A stretch of 64,000 bases of DNA from DASZWJ01 sp963813895 (GTDB taxonomy: Bacteria; Pseudomonadota; Gammaproteobacteria; JAURND01). The position numbers and the translations under genes were made by a program. Each line of letters begins with the position of its first letter. Position 1 is the first letter of the stretch. A model generated the notes under the pieces. The model had not been told where the DNA came from. It searched no databases and worked only from the letters and a program-made list of their open reading frames with translations. The stretch covers positions 124,001 through 188,000 of the forward strand of contig CAWFAS010000002.1 in NCBI GenBank assembly GCA_963813895.1. The letters run 5' to 3'. Positions 42,796 through 52,290 of this stretch are shown piece by piece.

Positions 42796-42871
42796 TGGCG
42801 CTCCCTAGGGGACTCGAACCCCTGTTTTTGCCGTGAGAGGGCAACGTCCTAGGCCACTAGACGAAGGGAGC
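42796..42871 (-). tRNA. tRNA-Glu (anticodon CTC)
   Basis: 76 nt with an encoded CCA end (plus-strand TGG 42796-42798). The 7-bp acceptor stem pairs GCTCCCT with AGGGAGC. The anticodon arm TTGCC-CTCTCAC-GGCAA gives CTC. The T-arm is CAGGGGTTCGAGTCCCCTA. Body and D-arm (TCTAGTGGCCTAGGAC) match bacterial tRNA-Glu. It lies 26 bp upstream of carB on the same strand and is probably co-transcribed, then processed out. Confidence 0.95.
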
Positions 42872-42972
42872 TAATCTGTTATTATATACATATTACCTTC
42901 ACTATTACACGATAACTCCGCTGGATTTGAGAGTCGACTGAAGCATTAAATTTATTTGAGGAGCCTTCCATC

Positions 42973-44313
42973 ATTCAATTTTTAAAAAAATTTATCAACC
43001 GCCTTAAGCAGCGCTCCAAAACCAAGAAAAATAAACGGCAAAGGGGTGAAGTGATTATTATACCCCGCGACCAACATACTCTCTCGCGCACGAATATCAG
43101 CAAACATGCTCTCACTGTATTGAACCGTTTGCATCAATCGGGATACCAATCTTATTTAGTCGGTGGCAGCGTGCGTGACCTGTTATTGGGGATAATACCC
43201 AAAGACTTTGATATCGCAACCGATGCTCATCCGGAACAGGTTCGTCGCTTATTTCGCAACAGCCGATTAATCGGCCGCCGCTTTCGTCTGATCCATGTTT
43301 TTTTTGGGCCTGAAATCATTGAAGTAGCGACTTTTCGTACTACCCATCCCGAGGAAGACCATCCTGAGGCGCGGCAAACCAATACCGGAATGCTAATCCG
43401 TGACAATATCTACGGCAGCATGGAGGATGACGCGTGGCGACGCGATTTCAGCATTAATGCTCTTTATTATAATATCAGCGACTTTTCAGTGATTGATTAT
43501 ACTGGCGGGCTGAAAGACCTTGAAAATCACGCCATCAGAATACTGGGCGATCCAGTTGAGCGCTATAAGGAAGATCCAGTTCGTATGTTACGCGCCCTTC
43601 GTTTAGCCGCCAAACTGGATTTTACCCTTGATCCAGAAACTGCAAAACCTATTCAGGAATTAAATGATCTAATCAAACACGTATCACCAGCCCGATTATT
43701 TGACGAAGTCATCAAATTGTTTTATTGCGGCCACGCCATGCGTGCATTTCGCCTGCTTAGCCACTATGGATTATTTGCAAAATTATTCTCACAAACTGCG
43801 GCCGTACTAGCAGAAAATAAACAGGAGAAAGATCGATACTTGGCGCTAATTCTTCACAGCTGTAATAACACTGACCAACGCATTGCCCATGCTCAAAGTC
43901 TTAATCCGGCCTTCTTGTTCACTGTATTACTCTGGCCAGCATTACAACACAAAATTGCAGAGTACCACCAGCAAAACTATTCGCCCTATACTTCATTGCA
44001 CATGGCTGCACATAAAGTTTTAAGCTTACAAATGCATGAGACTGCCATTCCCAAACGGTATAGTGCTATGGTGCAAGAAATCTGGTCCTTGCAATATCCA
44101 TTACAACAACGTCCTAAAACCCGAATTGTGGCTCTATTTGCAAATCCAAGATTCCGCGCAGCCTATGATTTTCTGTTGTTACGCAACGAATGTGGTGAAA
44201 CTGACCTAACCCCTGCGATTGAATGGTGGAAAGAATTCCAGGCGGGAACGGGAGATGAGCGAGAAGAAAAGATTAAGCGCCTGCCCAGCATTAAACGCAA
44301 AAAACGGAAATGA
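42973..44313 (+). CDS. pcnB: Poly(A) polymerase I, probable AUU start
   Basis: Adds poly(A) tails that target RNAs for decay. Class II nucleotidyltransferase: GGSVRDLLLG, DFDIATDA (catalytic Asp pair), RRFRLIHVFFGPEIIEVATFR, WRRDFSINALYYN and DPVRMLRALRLAAKL. A GTG at 43051 allows 420 residues. The frame stays open back to ATT at 42973, adding 26 basic, helical residues (QFLKKFINRLKQRSKTKKNK) like the E. coli N-terminus. A strong GAGGAG at 42958-42963 lies nine bases before ATT (six before an adjacent ATC). E. coli pcnB is known to start at AUU, so I choose ATT: 446 residues. folK follows. Confidence 0.88.
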   Translation: MQFLKKFINRLKQRSKTKKNKRQRGEVIIIPRDQHTLSRTNISKHALTVLNRLHQSGYQSYLVGGSVRDLLLGIIPKDFDIATDAHPEQVRRLFRNSRLIGRRFRLIHVFFGPEIIEVATFRTTHPEEDHPEARQTNTGMLIRDNIYGSMEDDAWRRDFSINALYYNISDFSVIDYTGGLKDLENHAIRILGDPVERYKEDPVRMLRALRLAAKLDFTLDPETAKPIQELNDLIKHVSPARLFDEVIKLFYCGHAMRAFRLLSHYGLFAKLFSQTAAVLAENKQEKDRYLALILHSCNNTDQRIAHAQSLNPAFLFTVLLWPALQHKIAEYHQQNYSPYTSLHMAAHKVLSLQMHETAIPKRYSAMVQEIWSLQYPLQQRPKTRIVALFANPRFRAAYDFLLLRNECGETDLTPAIEWWKEFQAGTGDEREEKIKRLPSIKRKKRK

Positions 44314-44317
44314 GTCA

Positions 44318-44812
44318 ATGCAATCCATTGCATATGTAGGATTAGGCAGCAATCTGAATGACCCTGTCCAGCAAGTGAGCAAAGCACTATCTGCTTTACA
44401 GCAGCTGCCCACCACTAAATTAACCGCCGCTTCGAATTTTTATCAAACTGTTCCTGTGGGTTGTTCACCACAACCAGATTTTATAAATGCGGTTGCCTGT
44501 GTGTATACTGAATTAACACCGGAAAAACTTTTAGTACAGTTACAATTAATTGAACACAGGCAGGGTCGTGTTCGTAGTGACAAAAAAAATATGCCGCGCA
44601 CCTTGGACCTTGATTTACTGTTATATGGCAGCTGTGTAATACAATCAGCTGATTTGGTTATTCCACATCCAAGGTTAACAGAACGTGCTTTTGTATTAAT
44701 ACCCTTGGCTGAAATAGCACCGGAGGTAGTGATCCCACCTACTATAAGATTAGGACCGTTAATCACCGCACTGTCAGCGAAAGAGCTGCAAAATGTTGTG
44801 CGGATTTATTGA
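44318..44812 (+). CDS. folK: 2-amino-4-hydroxy-6-hydroxymethyldihydropteridine pyrophosphokinase
   Basis: Transfers pyrophosphate from ATP to the pterin in folate synthesis. 164 residues from the ATG at 44318, four bases after the pcnB stop; a longer frame from 44219 lies inside pcnB and is rejected. Motifs are AYVGLGSNL, FYQTVPVGCSPQPDFINAV, LIEHRQGRVR and RTLDLDLLLYG with the Mg-binding Asp pair, then IPHPRLTERAFVLIPLAEIAP. The pcnB-folK order is the same as in E. coli. Confidence 0.95.
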   Translation: MQSIAYVGLGSNLNDPVQQVSKALSALQQLPTTKLTAASNFYQTVPVGCSPQPDFINAVACVYTELTPEKLLVQLQLIEHRQGRVRSDKKNMPRTLDLDLLLYGSCVIQSADLVIPHPRLTERAFVLIPLAEIAPEVVIPPTIRLGPLITALSAKELQNVVRIY

Positions 44813-45162
44813 GTAGAGCGACGTCCTTCGTTAGTTGTTCGCCCCCCCCTCGTTAGAACCCATCGTGCCCTATTAAGGCAAAATACCCGTTCCACTTAGG
44901 ATAAATACATTTACGACTACCCACGGTCTAGAAAAGTTTGTGACATATTTTTGCTTTTGGAAAAGCGATTCTGCCTAGAAACATACGGAATTGCTCCCAA
45001 CTAAATGATTTCCTATTTATGAACTTTTATGTTGCAATTTTTTATACTCTTGATTTTTGGGATTTATTTCTTTACTACGCAACCAATTATCCGTCAGTAT
45101 CGCATGTAAAGTAACTTGCTATAGCAGAAACCCAAATCACTAATTGCAAAGAATTACAAAAC

Positions 45163-45330
45163 ATGAACCTCAATTTAGCAGATAACTATTTCTTAGCTAA
45201 TGATGTGGACTGTTCTGGGTTTAGTTTTACCCCGGTAGGGTCATTTAATAACCCATTTACCGGCACTCTTCATGGCATGGGATATAAGATTTCAAACCTT
45301 ACGCAGTCGCCTATAAAGGGCGCTCCATGA
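45163..45330 (+). pseudogene. GLUG-motif surface-protein fragment
   Basis: A 55-codon open stretch, with the frame open upstream to ~45118. It reads DNYFLANDVDCSGFSFTPVG, then PFTGTLHGMGYKISNLTQ, then a stop. This is one GLUG-type unit as found in large secreted or adhesin-like proteins (typical: YxLxxDIDLSGxxFTPIG, FTGTFDGNGxxISNL). Nothing before or after continues the repeat array, so it is a remnant of a larger gene. The 44.8-45.46 kb spacer has no other recognisable content. Confidence 0.6.
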
Positions 45331-45460
45331 CGTCATGTGGTAATGACATGGACTTGATCCCTTCGCGGAAGATTTGCTTGCTTAACATTGCTATAATAAT
45401 TCTCTGTTCTGATTGCATATTGTGAAAACCTTCTGTAGCCATTATTCCAATGAGAATTAT

Positions 45461-46909
45461 ATGAATAAAGAATTTAACAATGAACGGGGTCAATCGGAAA
45501 TAAAGAGCAAAGCAAAAAAATTGGCCGAGTCCCTGGAGCCCCGGGAGATAAAAATCTATTATCTTATAGGTAGGCAATATGAAAATGGCGAGGACGGCCG
45601 TCTCCAAAATCTAAGTAGAGCTTTAGAATACTATTTAAAAGCAGCAGCAGCAGGGCATCCAGAAGCCCAGTATCGTTTGGCTATTTGTTATCAAGAAGGG
45701 ATAGGTGTTGAAAAAAATTCTAACGAAGCACTGAAATGGCTTAAAAAGGGCTAGTGGAAATGATAATAAAGTGGTTAAAGTTCCTGTGCCAAAAGCCTTT
45801 ACTTGTCTGAGGTAACTGAAAGAAAAAGTTTCCAAGCAAAATGGAGGCTCGGGGTACTTTATGAACATGGAAAAAGTGATGAACATGGAAAAGGTGTTCC
45901 AAAAGACCTTAAAGAGGCTATCAAGTGGTATAAAGAAGCGGCGGACCAAGGCTGTGTAGAAGCGCAGTATACCTTGGGGCGGTGTTATGAAAAAGGAATA
46001 GGTGTCCCACCTGATGCAAAACAAGCCAGAAAATGGTATCAAGATGCTGCTGATCAATACGATTCAGTAGCACAAGGCAAGTATGATGAATTAGACGGGC
46101 AAAATGATGATAATGTAGCAAAAGAGTTGCCGGCAGATCATAAAAATTCGAATTCTTCGATTGGCCTAGGAGGTTATAAACAAAAAATACAGCATTTGCT
46201 TAGGCTTTATGAACAACATCCATATCCATGGGGTCCGCTTCATCTTCATCAACAAAAGATGTTTCTAGAACTTTATCTGCCTGATGAACCCGATTCGCAA
46301 AAATTAGTGCCCGAATTGCATAAAATCTGTCGTGACAAAAACATTGTTTTGCTACGGGCTGCATCTGAGGGAAATCATTTATTATTTGAGTTGGCGCTTG
46401 AATTTGGCGCCAAGATCAATTTTGATTTTTATAGAGATGAGGCGAATAGAAACGCACTGCAATGCGCGTCTAAAAACGGTCATTTTAGTATGGTTGAAAG
46501 GATATTGACAGATAATGTTTTTATAAAAACAAAAACTAGTGAAATTCTTGGTGGCGCGCTAATTCATGCCTGCGAAAATGGTCATGTTGAAGTCGTAGAA
46601 AGATTATTAAAAGAAAATTTCTCACTCGTTGATGTTGTGGATAAAGAAGGTCACAACGCGCTTTTTTACGCCCGCGAGGGAGGCCATAAAGACGTTGAAC
46701 ATTTGTTGCGGCATAAGATTGGTATACTGCGGCCTTCTCCTGATTTTGTCAATTTTTTGCAAACCCTAGGTTTCGTTTGTCAATTAGGTAGTAATTTACC
46801 TGCAAATAACAACCCTTCTTCAACATCGATTCTTCCTCGTTCTCAGTCTAAGGAAAATTTGAATGAAGGGGAAACAGGGTCGTTGACAGTCAGCCCTGAT
46901 TTTCAGTAA
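45461..46909 (+). pseudogene. Sel1-repeat/ankyrin-repeat gene broken by frame-disrupting changes
   Basis: Two open pieces. The first (45461-45754) holds a Sel1-like repeat: EIKIYYLIGRQYENGE, ALEYYLKAAAAGHPEAQYRLAICYQEGIGVEKNSNEALKWLKKG, then TAG. The second (from TTG 45803 to 46909) continues with Sel1 units (KWRLGVLYEHGK, AIKWYKEAADQGCVEAQYTLGRCYEKGIGV), then ankyrin-like repeats (LLRAASEGNHLLFELALEFGA, NALQCASKNGHFSMVERIL, ALIHACENGHVEVVERLL, NALFYAREGGHKDVEHLL). Between them another frame is open, so two small indels explain the break. The second piece has no ATG or ribosome site. Probably a decayed effector-type gene. Confidence 0.7.
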
Positions 46910-46950
46910 GGGTATCGGTAACCACCATCACAACAAAAAAGGAGAATCCT

Positions 46951-47031
46951 GTGGAATACCGACCTTTAGGCCGTTCTGGTTTGAAGTTCCCATTTCTAAA
47001 ACAGCTGCTCAATCCTCAGGTTAGAACTTAA
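46951..47031 (+). pseudogene. Aldo/keto-reductase N-terminal remnant
   Basis: GTG preceded by AAAAAGGAG, then EYRPLGRSGLKF, the typical first strand of an aldo/keto reductase. It is followed after a few codons by a stop at 47029-47031. The catalytic Asp/Tyr/Lys/His regions are absent. The rest of the gap (46910-47326) shows no recognisable gene. Confidence 0.55.
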
Positions 47032-47326
47032 GACTCTAAAGTGACTAACCTGATTTGGGCCAAGTTTGCCTCAGCCTTTTGTTTTCCCCACGTTAATCCA
47101 ATTAGCCGCTCGACAACATGTACCTCTAAACCGTCCTGTATCAACGAAGGTTTTCAGCAAACCGGTGGTAATACCTACTTTTTTTTGTTTGATTTTTGTC
47201 AGATAATGAAAAACTATCAACTTATCAGCTGCAGCGAATGTTGAGTGGTTTTGAAAAAATCTACCGGTTGGCACAGTGTTAGCAGTATAACCTACCCACA
47301 AATCCTCATCCGACAGGAGCTTTCCC

Positions 47327-50300
47327 ATGGAAGAAAAATCGATTCAAGATCCCCGTTCTCTCACTTCAACCACCCCAAACAACTCATCAAATACTAAACC
47401 CGAAGAACACAAAGTACGGGTAGATGAGGATAAATCCAGCGACCTTGGCCAGACTAAAAAAGAGCAAAAGAATTCTTGGCCCTTCTCAGCGTCTACTCAA
47501 GAGCCCGCACTGGACATTAAAGAGACTAAAAGCAGGCCGATCACTGGCACGAGCGGGATGAAGTTTCCCGCGTTGCAAGCCGCATTAAAATCCTATTATG
47601 GCGCACAAGGCACCTTGCAATTACCCTTATCCGGTCAGCGTTTTCCGATTAAAGATGTGAGCCTCACCATCAGCGACAAGAGTGAGCAAGATCGGCGGGA
47701 AAAAGAGCGGCGTTTGACGGAAGAAAAAGAAAAGAAAGGTTTTTTGAAGAAAGAAAATGATGAGAAAGAAGCCAAAGGTGGCAAAAAAGATAAATCCGAC
47801 ACCTTCTGGTCATCGCGCTTTCGTTTAGAAGAAGAATGGCACCGCATCGGCAATCCGATCGCCGCCAAAGATATTTTCACCATTGAAGACAGCAAAACAC
47901 CGATTCGGCGCGTGTTAATTGAAGGCCGCGCTGGGGTCGGCAAAACCACCTTCAGTCAGTATGTCGCCCACCAATGGGTAGAGCAGCAGTTATTTGCCAG
48001 CCAATTTGATTATCTGTTCTGGCTGCCGCTGCGGCAGTGTTTATCCAGTGATAGCCCCAGGTACAGCAGTATGGAAGCGCATGTTGCCGCTTTTATTTAT
48101 GAACGGCAGATGAATGAACGCACAGGCGTTAGTCAGCAAGATATTGAAACGATACTGAACGCCGGAGAAAACAGCCGGGCGCTATTGATTCTCGATGGCT
48201 TTGATGAAGTTGCGGGGCAATTATCCAACTCCTACCAGCCGTTTAATAGGATTTTGGATAAGTTGCTTAGGTTCTCCAACCTGATTATCACCACCCGTGA
48301 TTACCAGACGCCGCCGCCTCAGTATAAATTTGATCGTTGCCTAGTGAACGTGGGATTTACTGATGCGCAAATCAGTGACTATATTCAGAATTATTGTGCT
48401 TTTTCAAGGGCGCCGATACCTATTTCGGACAAAGACGAAAATAAATACGAAACCTCCACCGCTGAGACAAAATCCACCCTATCGGCCACACCTGTTGCGA
48501 CGGAACAGGCCCAGCGAATAGAAGCCGCTCTCAAACAAAACCCACGCTTCTGGGGTCTGTCGCATATTCCCTTAAATCTGGCGTTAATCTGTGAGAGCTG
48601 GTCAAGCTTGCAATACCCCACCCTGGCGCCTAAAAGCACGAGTAGCTTGCCCACAAAAGTTATGGCCGATCAAAAGGAAACAGGAACCCACACTCTCGTA
48701 GGTGGCTCGCCTACAGGAGACAGCAAAATCGTTTCTACCTCGACCACCTCATCCACAAAATTGAGCATGACTGCGTTATACCAGAATGTTCTGTTGAGTT
48801 TTCTCAAACGCGATATACAGAAATACCCGTCATCCTCGACCCCTCTGACCTGGGAAGCCTTAAGCGAATCCTACGCATTGGAATTATTAAGCTTAGGCGC
48901 AATTGCCTGGCAAGGCATGCAGGCACAGCCACAGATTTTGGGTGCAGCCTTGGATTTAATGGTATCTGATTATCCCGAGGTAGGCAAAGGGGCATTAGAG
49001 TCAGCCTTTATTCAAGGCTTGAACTTGGGTTTGCTGCGCCATGACAGCGGGGAGAAAACCAAGCCCTTGCTGGAACGACGTTATTACTTTATTCACTTAA
49101 CCTTTCAGGAATACTTTGCCGCTTATTATGTATTGCAGACCCTGCAGGGCAGAGCAGGCAAATCGGCCTATCAGGAAATGCAAAACTGGCTGGCGCAACA
49201 TAAGTATGAACCGCGCTATGCGATATTGTTACACTTTTTGGCTGGCTTGACTACTCAGTCAGGCTACGATCAAGCATTGCAAGTATTCTGGCGTACGCTG
49301 CTGTCGCCACCCTACGATGTGGTGGGTGCACAGCACCTGCAGCTGATGGTGCGTTGCTTGAGCGAAGCGAGGTCTGATGATCGTATTCCAGGCCTGGGAT
49401 CTTTATTGACTGAAATCCGGCAGTGGTTAGATGGGATATTGTTGATGAGATTAAGTGAAGAGAGAAGCGTGGCCATGGCATGGTTGAGCGCCTTGTTTAA
49501 ACAGGAGCCAAAACTGCTGCGGTTAAGCAGTTGTATGCTGCCTCCAACCGTGCTCAAAGCGGTGGACAATAAAGATAAGAATGTCCGGGAAAAGGCAATA
49601 AGAGCATTGGCTAGACTGGGTGAGCAGCTGATTGCGTACCCGGATGCGTTGGTTGCCGTGCTCAAAGCCGCGAGCGATGAACATAAGGATGTCCGGCAGG
49701 CGGCGCAAGCGGTTTTGGACAAGTTGGGTGAAAAGCTGGATGCGCATCCGGAAGTCTTGTCCGCCGTGCTCAAAGCCGCGAGCGATGAACATAAGGATGT
49801 CCGGCAGGCGGCGCTAGCGGTCTTGGACAAGTTGGGTGAAAAGCTGGCTGCGCATCCGGAAGCCTTGTCCGCTGTGGTCAAAGCTGCGAGCGATAGAGTG
49901 TGGTATGTCCGGCAGGCGGCGATAGAGGCATTGAGCAAGTTGGGTGAAAAGCTGGCTGCGCATCCAGAAGCCTTGTCCGCTGTGCTCAAAGCCGCGGATG
50001 ATCAAGAGATGAATGTGCGGGTGGTGGCGCTAACGGCCTTGAGCATGCCTGCGTACCCGAAAGCCTTGCCCACCGTGCTCAAAGCCATGAGTGATAAAGA
50101 TGAGTATGTCCGGCGGGTGGGGATAGCGGCATTGAGCAAGTTGGATGAAAAGCTGGATGCGCATTCGGAAGCCTTGTCCGCCATGTTCAAAGCCGTTGGC
50201 GATCAAGATAAGGATGCCCGGCGGGCAGCAATAGATGCCTTGGGCAAGTTGGGCGAAAAGCTGGCTGCGCATCCGGAAGCCTTGTCCGCCGTGCTCAAAG

Positions 50301-51613
50301 CCGTTGGCGATCAAGATAAGGATGCCCGGCGGGCAGCAATAGATGCCTTGGGCAAGTTGGGCGAAAAGCTGGCTGCGCATCCAGAAGCCTTGTCCGCCGT
50401 GCTCAAAGCCGTGGGCGATCAAGAGAAGGATGTCCGGCGGGCGGCCCTAAAGGCCTTGGGCAAGTTGGGCGAAAAGCTGGCTGCGGATCCGCAAGCCTTG
50501 TCCGTCGTGCTCAAAGCCACGGACGATCAAGACCCGATTATCCGGTGGGCGGCGAGAGAAGAGGCCTTGGGTGTATTGGGTGAAAAACTGGCTGCGCACC
50601 GGGAAGCCTTGTCCGCCGTGCTCAAAGCCGTGGGCGATCAAAAGCCGCATATCCGGCGGGCAGCGATAAATGCCTTGGGTAAGTTGGGCGAAAAGCTGGC
50701 TGCGCACCGGGAAGCCTTGTCCGCCGTGCTCAAAGCCACGGGCGATCAAGAGTCGGATGTCCGGGAGGCGGCGAGAGAGGCCTTGGGCAAGCTGGGGGAA
50801 AAATTGGCTGCGCACCCGGCAGCCTTGTCCGCCGTGCTCAAAGCTGCTGATGATCCAAATCAGGATGTCCGGCGGGCGGCCATAAAGGCCTTGGGCAAAC
50901 TGGGCGAAAAACTGGCTGAGCAACCGGAAGCCTTGTCCGCCATGCTCAAAGCTGCGGGCGATCCAGAGCGTGATATTCAGGAGGAGGCAATAGGTGCCTT
51001 GGGCAAGTTGAGTGAAAAGCTGGCTGCGCACCCGCGAGCCTTGTCCGCCGTGCTCAAAACCGCGGACAATCAAGCTCAGGATATTCGGTGGGCAGCGATT
51101 TGTGCCTTGGGCAAGTTGGGTAAAACACTGGCCGCGCAACCGGAAGCCTTGTCCACCTTGCTCATAGCCATGGGCGATCAAGGTAAGAATGTCCGGTGGG
51201 CAGCGATATGTGCCTTGGGCAAGTTGGGCGAAAAACTGGCTGCGCACCCAGAAGCCTTGTCCGCCGTGCTCAAAGCCACGAGCGATCAAGATATGAATGT
51301 CCGATGGGGGGCGAAAGAGGCCTTGGGTAAATTGGATGAAGAACTGGCTGAGCACCAGGAAGCCTTGTCCGCCGTGCTCAAAGCCGTGGGCGATCAAGAG
51401 CCGAATATCCGGCGGGCAGCGATAGATGCCTTGGGTAAGTTGGGCGAAAAGCTGGCTACGCACCCGGAAGCCTTGTCCGCCGTGCTCAAAGCCACGGGCG
51501 ATCAAGAGTCGGATGTCCGGGGGGGGGCGAGAGAGGCTTTGGGCAAGCTGGGGGAAAATTGGCTGCATACCCGGAAGTCTTGTCCGCCGTGCTCAAAGCC
51601 GCGAGCGATCTAA
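47327..51613 (+). CDS. Giant NACHT-HEAT protein, N-terminal part of a frameshifted gene
   Basis: 1,428 residues as read, with ATG at 47327 after AGGAGC. Residues 1-170 are low complexity and charged. Residues ~185-370 are a NACHT-type NTPase: Walker A EGRAGVGKTTFSQYVA (~200), Walker B ALLILDGFDEVAG (~286), sensor LIITTRDYQTPP. A helical region (~430-735) includes YFIHLTFQEYFAAYYVL, typical after NACHT domains. From residue 742 on come 36-residue HEAT-like repeats. At 51555-51558 the gene has four A where a sister repeat at ~50808 has five; this shifts the frame and ends the reading at 51613. The natural continuation is the next entry. Candidate host-directed protein. Confidence 0.8.
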   Translation: MEEKSIQDPRSLTSTTPNNSSNTKPEEHKVRVDEDKSSDLGQTKKEQKNSWPFSASTQEPALDIKETKSRPITGTSGMKFPALQAALKSYYGAQGTLQLPLSGQRFPIKDVSLTISDKSEQDRREKERRLTEEKEKKGFLKKENDEKEAKGGKKDKSDTFWSSRFRLEEEWHRIGNPIAAKDIFTIEDSKTPIRRVLIEGRAGVGKTTFSQYVAHQWVEQQLFASQFDYLFWLPLRQCLSSDSPRYSSMEAHVAAFIYERQMNERTGVSQQDIETILNAGENSRALLILDGFDEVAGQLSNSYQPFNRILDKLLRFSNLIITTRDYQTPPPQYKFDRCLVNVGFTDAQISDYIQNYCAFSRAPIPISDKDENKYETSTAETKSTLSATPVATEQAQRIEAALKQNPRFWGLSHIPLNLALICESWSSLQYPTLAPKSTSSLPTKVMADQKETGTHTLVGGSPTGDSKIVSTSTTSSTKLSMTALYQNVLLSFLKRDIQKYPSSSTPLTWEALSESYALELLSLGAIAWQGMQAQPQILGAALDLMVSDYPEVGKGALESAFIQGLNLGLLRHDSGEKTKPLLERRYYFIHLTFQEYFAAYYVLQTLQGRAGKSAYQEMQNWLAQHKYEPRYAILLHFLAGLTTQSGYDQALQVFWRTLLSPPYDVVGAQHLQLMVRCLSEARSDDRIPGLGSLLTEIRQWLDGILLMRLSEERSVAMAWLSALFKQEPKLLRLSSCMLPPTVLKAVDNKDKNVREKAIRALARLGEQLIAYPDALVAVLKAASDEHKDVRQAAQAVLDKLGEKLDAHPEVLSAVLKAASDEHKDVRQAALAVLDKLGEKLAAHPEALSAVVKAASDRVWYVRQAAIEALSKLGEKLAAHPEALSAVLKAADDQEMNVRVVALTALSMPAYPKALPTVLKAMSDKDEYVRRVGIAALSKLDEKLDAHSEALSAMFKAVGDQDKDARRAAIDALGKLGEKLAAHPEALSAVLKAVGDQDKDARRAAIDALGKLGEKLAAHPEALSAVLKAVGDQEKDVRRAALKALGKLGEKLAADPQALSVVLKATDDQDPIIRWAAREEALGVLGEKLAAHREALSAVLKAVGDQKPHIRRAAINALGKLGEKLAAHREALSAVLKATGDQESDVREAAREALGKLGEKLAAHPAALSAVLKAADDPNQDVRRAAIKALGKLGEKLAEQPEALSAMLKAAGDPERDIQEEAIGALGKLSEKLAAHPRALSAVLKTADNQAQDIRWAAICALGKLGKTLAAQPEALSTLLIAMGDQGKNVRWAAICALGKLGEKLAAHPEALSAVLKATSDQDMNVRWGAKEALGKLDEELAEHQEALSAVLKAVGDQEPNIRRAAIDALGKLGEKLATHPEALSAVLKATGDQESDVRGGAREALGKLGENWLHTRKSCPPCSKPRAI

Positions 51614-52290
51614 ATGAGAATGTCCAGCAGGCGGCGCTAAAGGCCTTTTGGGACAAGTTGGGCGAAAATTTGGCTGCGCACACGGAAGTCTTGTCTGTCG
51701 TGCTCAAAGCTGCGGGCAATCAAGAGCAGAATGTCCGGCGAGTGGCGATAGAGGCCTTGGGCAAGTTGGGCGAAAAACTGGCTGCGTACCCGGAAATCTT
51801 GTTTGTCGTGGTCAAAGCCACGGGCGATCGAGAGTGGAATGTCCGGCGTGAGGCGGTAGATGCCTTGGGCAAGTTGGGCGAAAAACTGGCTGAGCACCGG
51901 GAAGCCTTGTCCGCCGTGCTCAAAGCCGTGCGCGATCAAGAGTGGAATGTCCGGCAAGCAGCGATAGAGGCCTTGGGCAAGTTGGGCGAAAAACTGGCTG
52001 CGCACCCGGAAGCCTTGTCCGCAGTGCTCGAAGCCATGGGCGATCAAAAGTTGTATGTCCGGCTGGCGGCGATAGAGGCCTTGGTCAAGTTGGGTGAAAC
52101 GCTGGCCTCGCATACGAAAGCCTTGTCCGCAGTGCTCAAAGCCATGGGCGATCAAGAGCCGAATATCCGGCGGGCAGCGATAGATGCCTTGGGTAAGTTG
52201 GGTGAAAAGCTGGCTGCGCACCCCGAAGCCTTTTCCATCATGCTCAAAGCTGCGGGCGATGGTAGCGCTGTCGGAAAAGAGGCAACCTAT
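49550..52290 (+). repeat. About 25 tandem 108-bp HEAT-like repeats
   Basis: Each 36-residue unit reads VLKAxGDQxxxVRRAAIxAL then GKLGEKLAAHPEALSA. Full units number about 25, plus a degenerate last one and one short unit (near 50005-50095, missing GKLGEKLAAH). Many units are nearly identical in DNA, with GC-rich text unlike the flanking genes, so the array was expanded or homogenised recently. The register continues across the frameshift at ~51555 with a one-base change, showing that both halves were one gene. Confidence 0.9.

Noticed and set aside
42770..42844. N-terminal extension of CarB
   Set aside because: It overlaps the tRNA-Glu gene and has no homology.
47071..47328. 85-codon minus-strand frame before the giant gene
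   Set aside because: No recognisable family, no clear ribosome site, and it covers the 5' leader of the giant gene.
50447..51568. Long open frame on the minus strand (373 codons) and similar ones through 49.3-52.4 kb
   Set aside because: They are antisense to the HEAT array; the repeat unit has no stops in that frame, so openness is a by-product of repetition. No ribosome site or family match.
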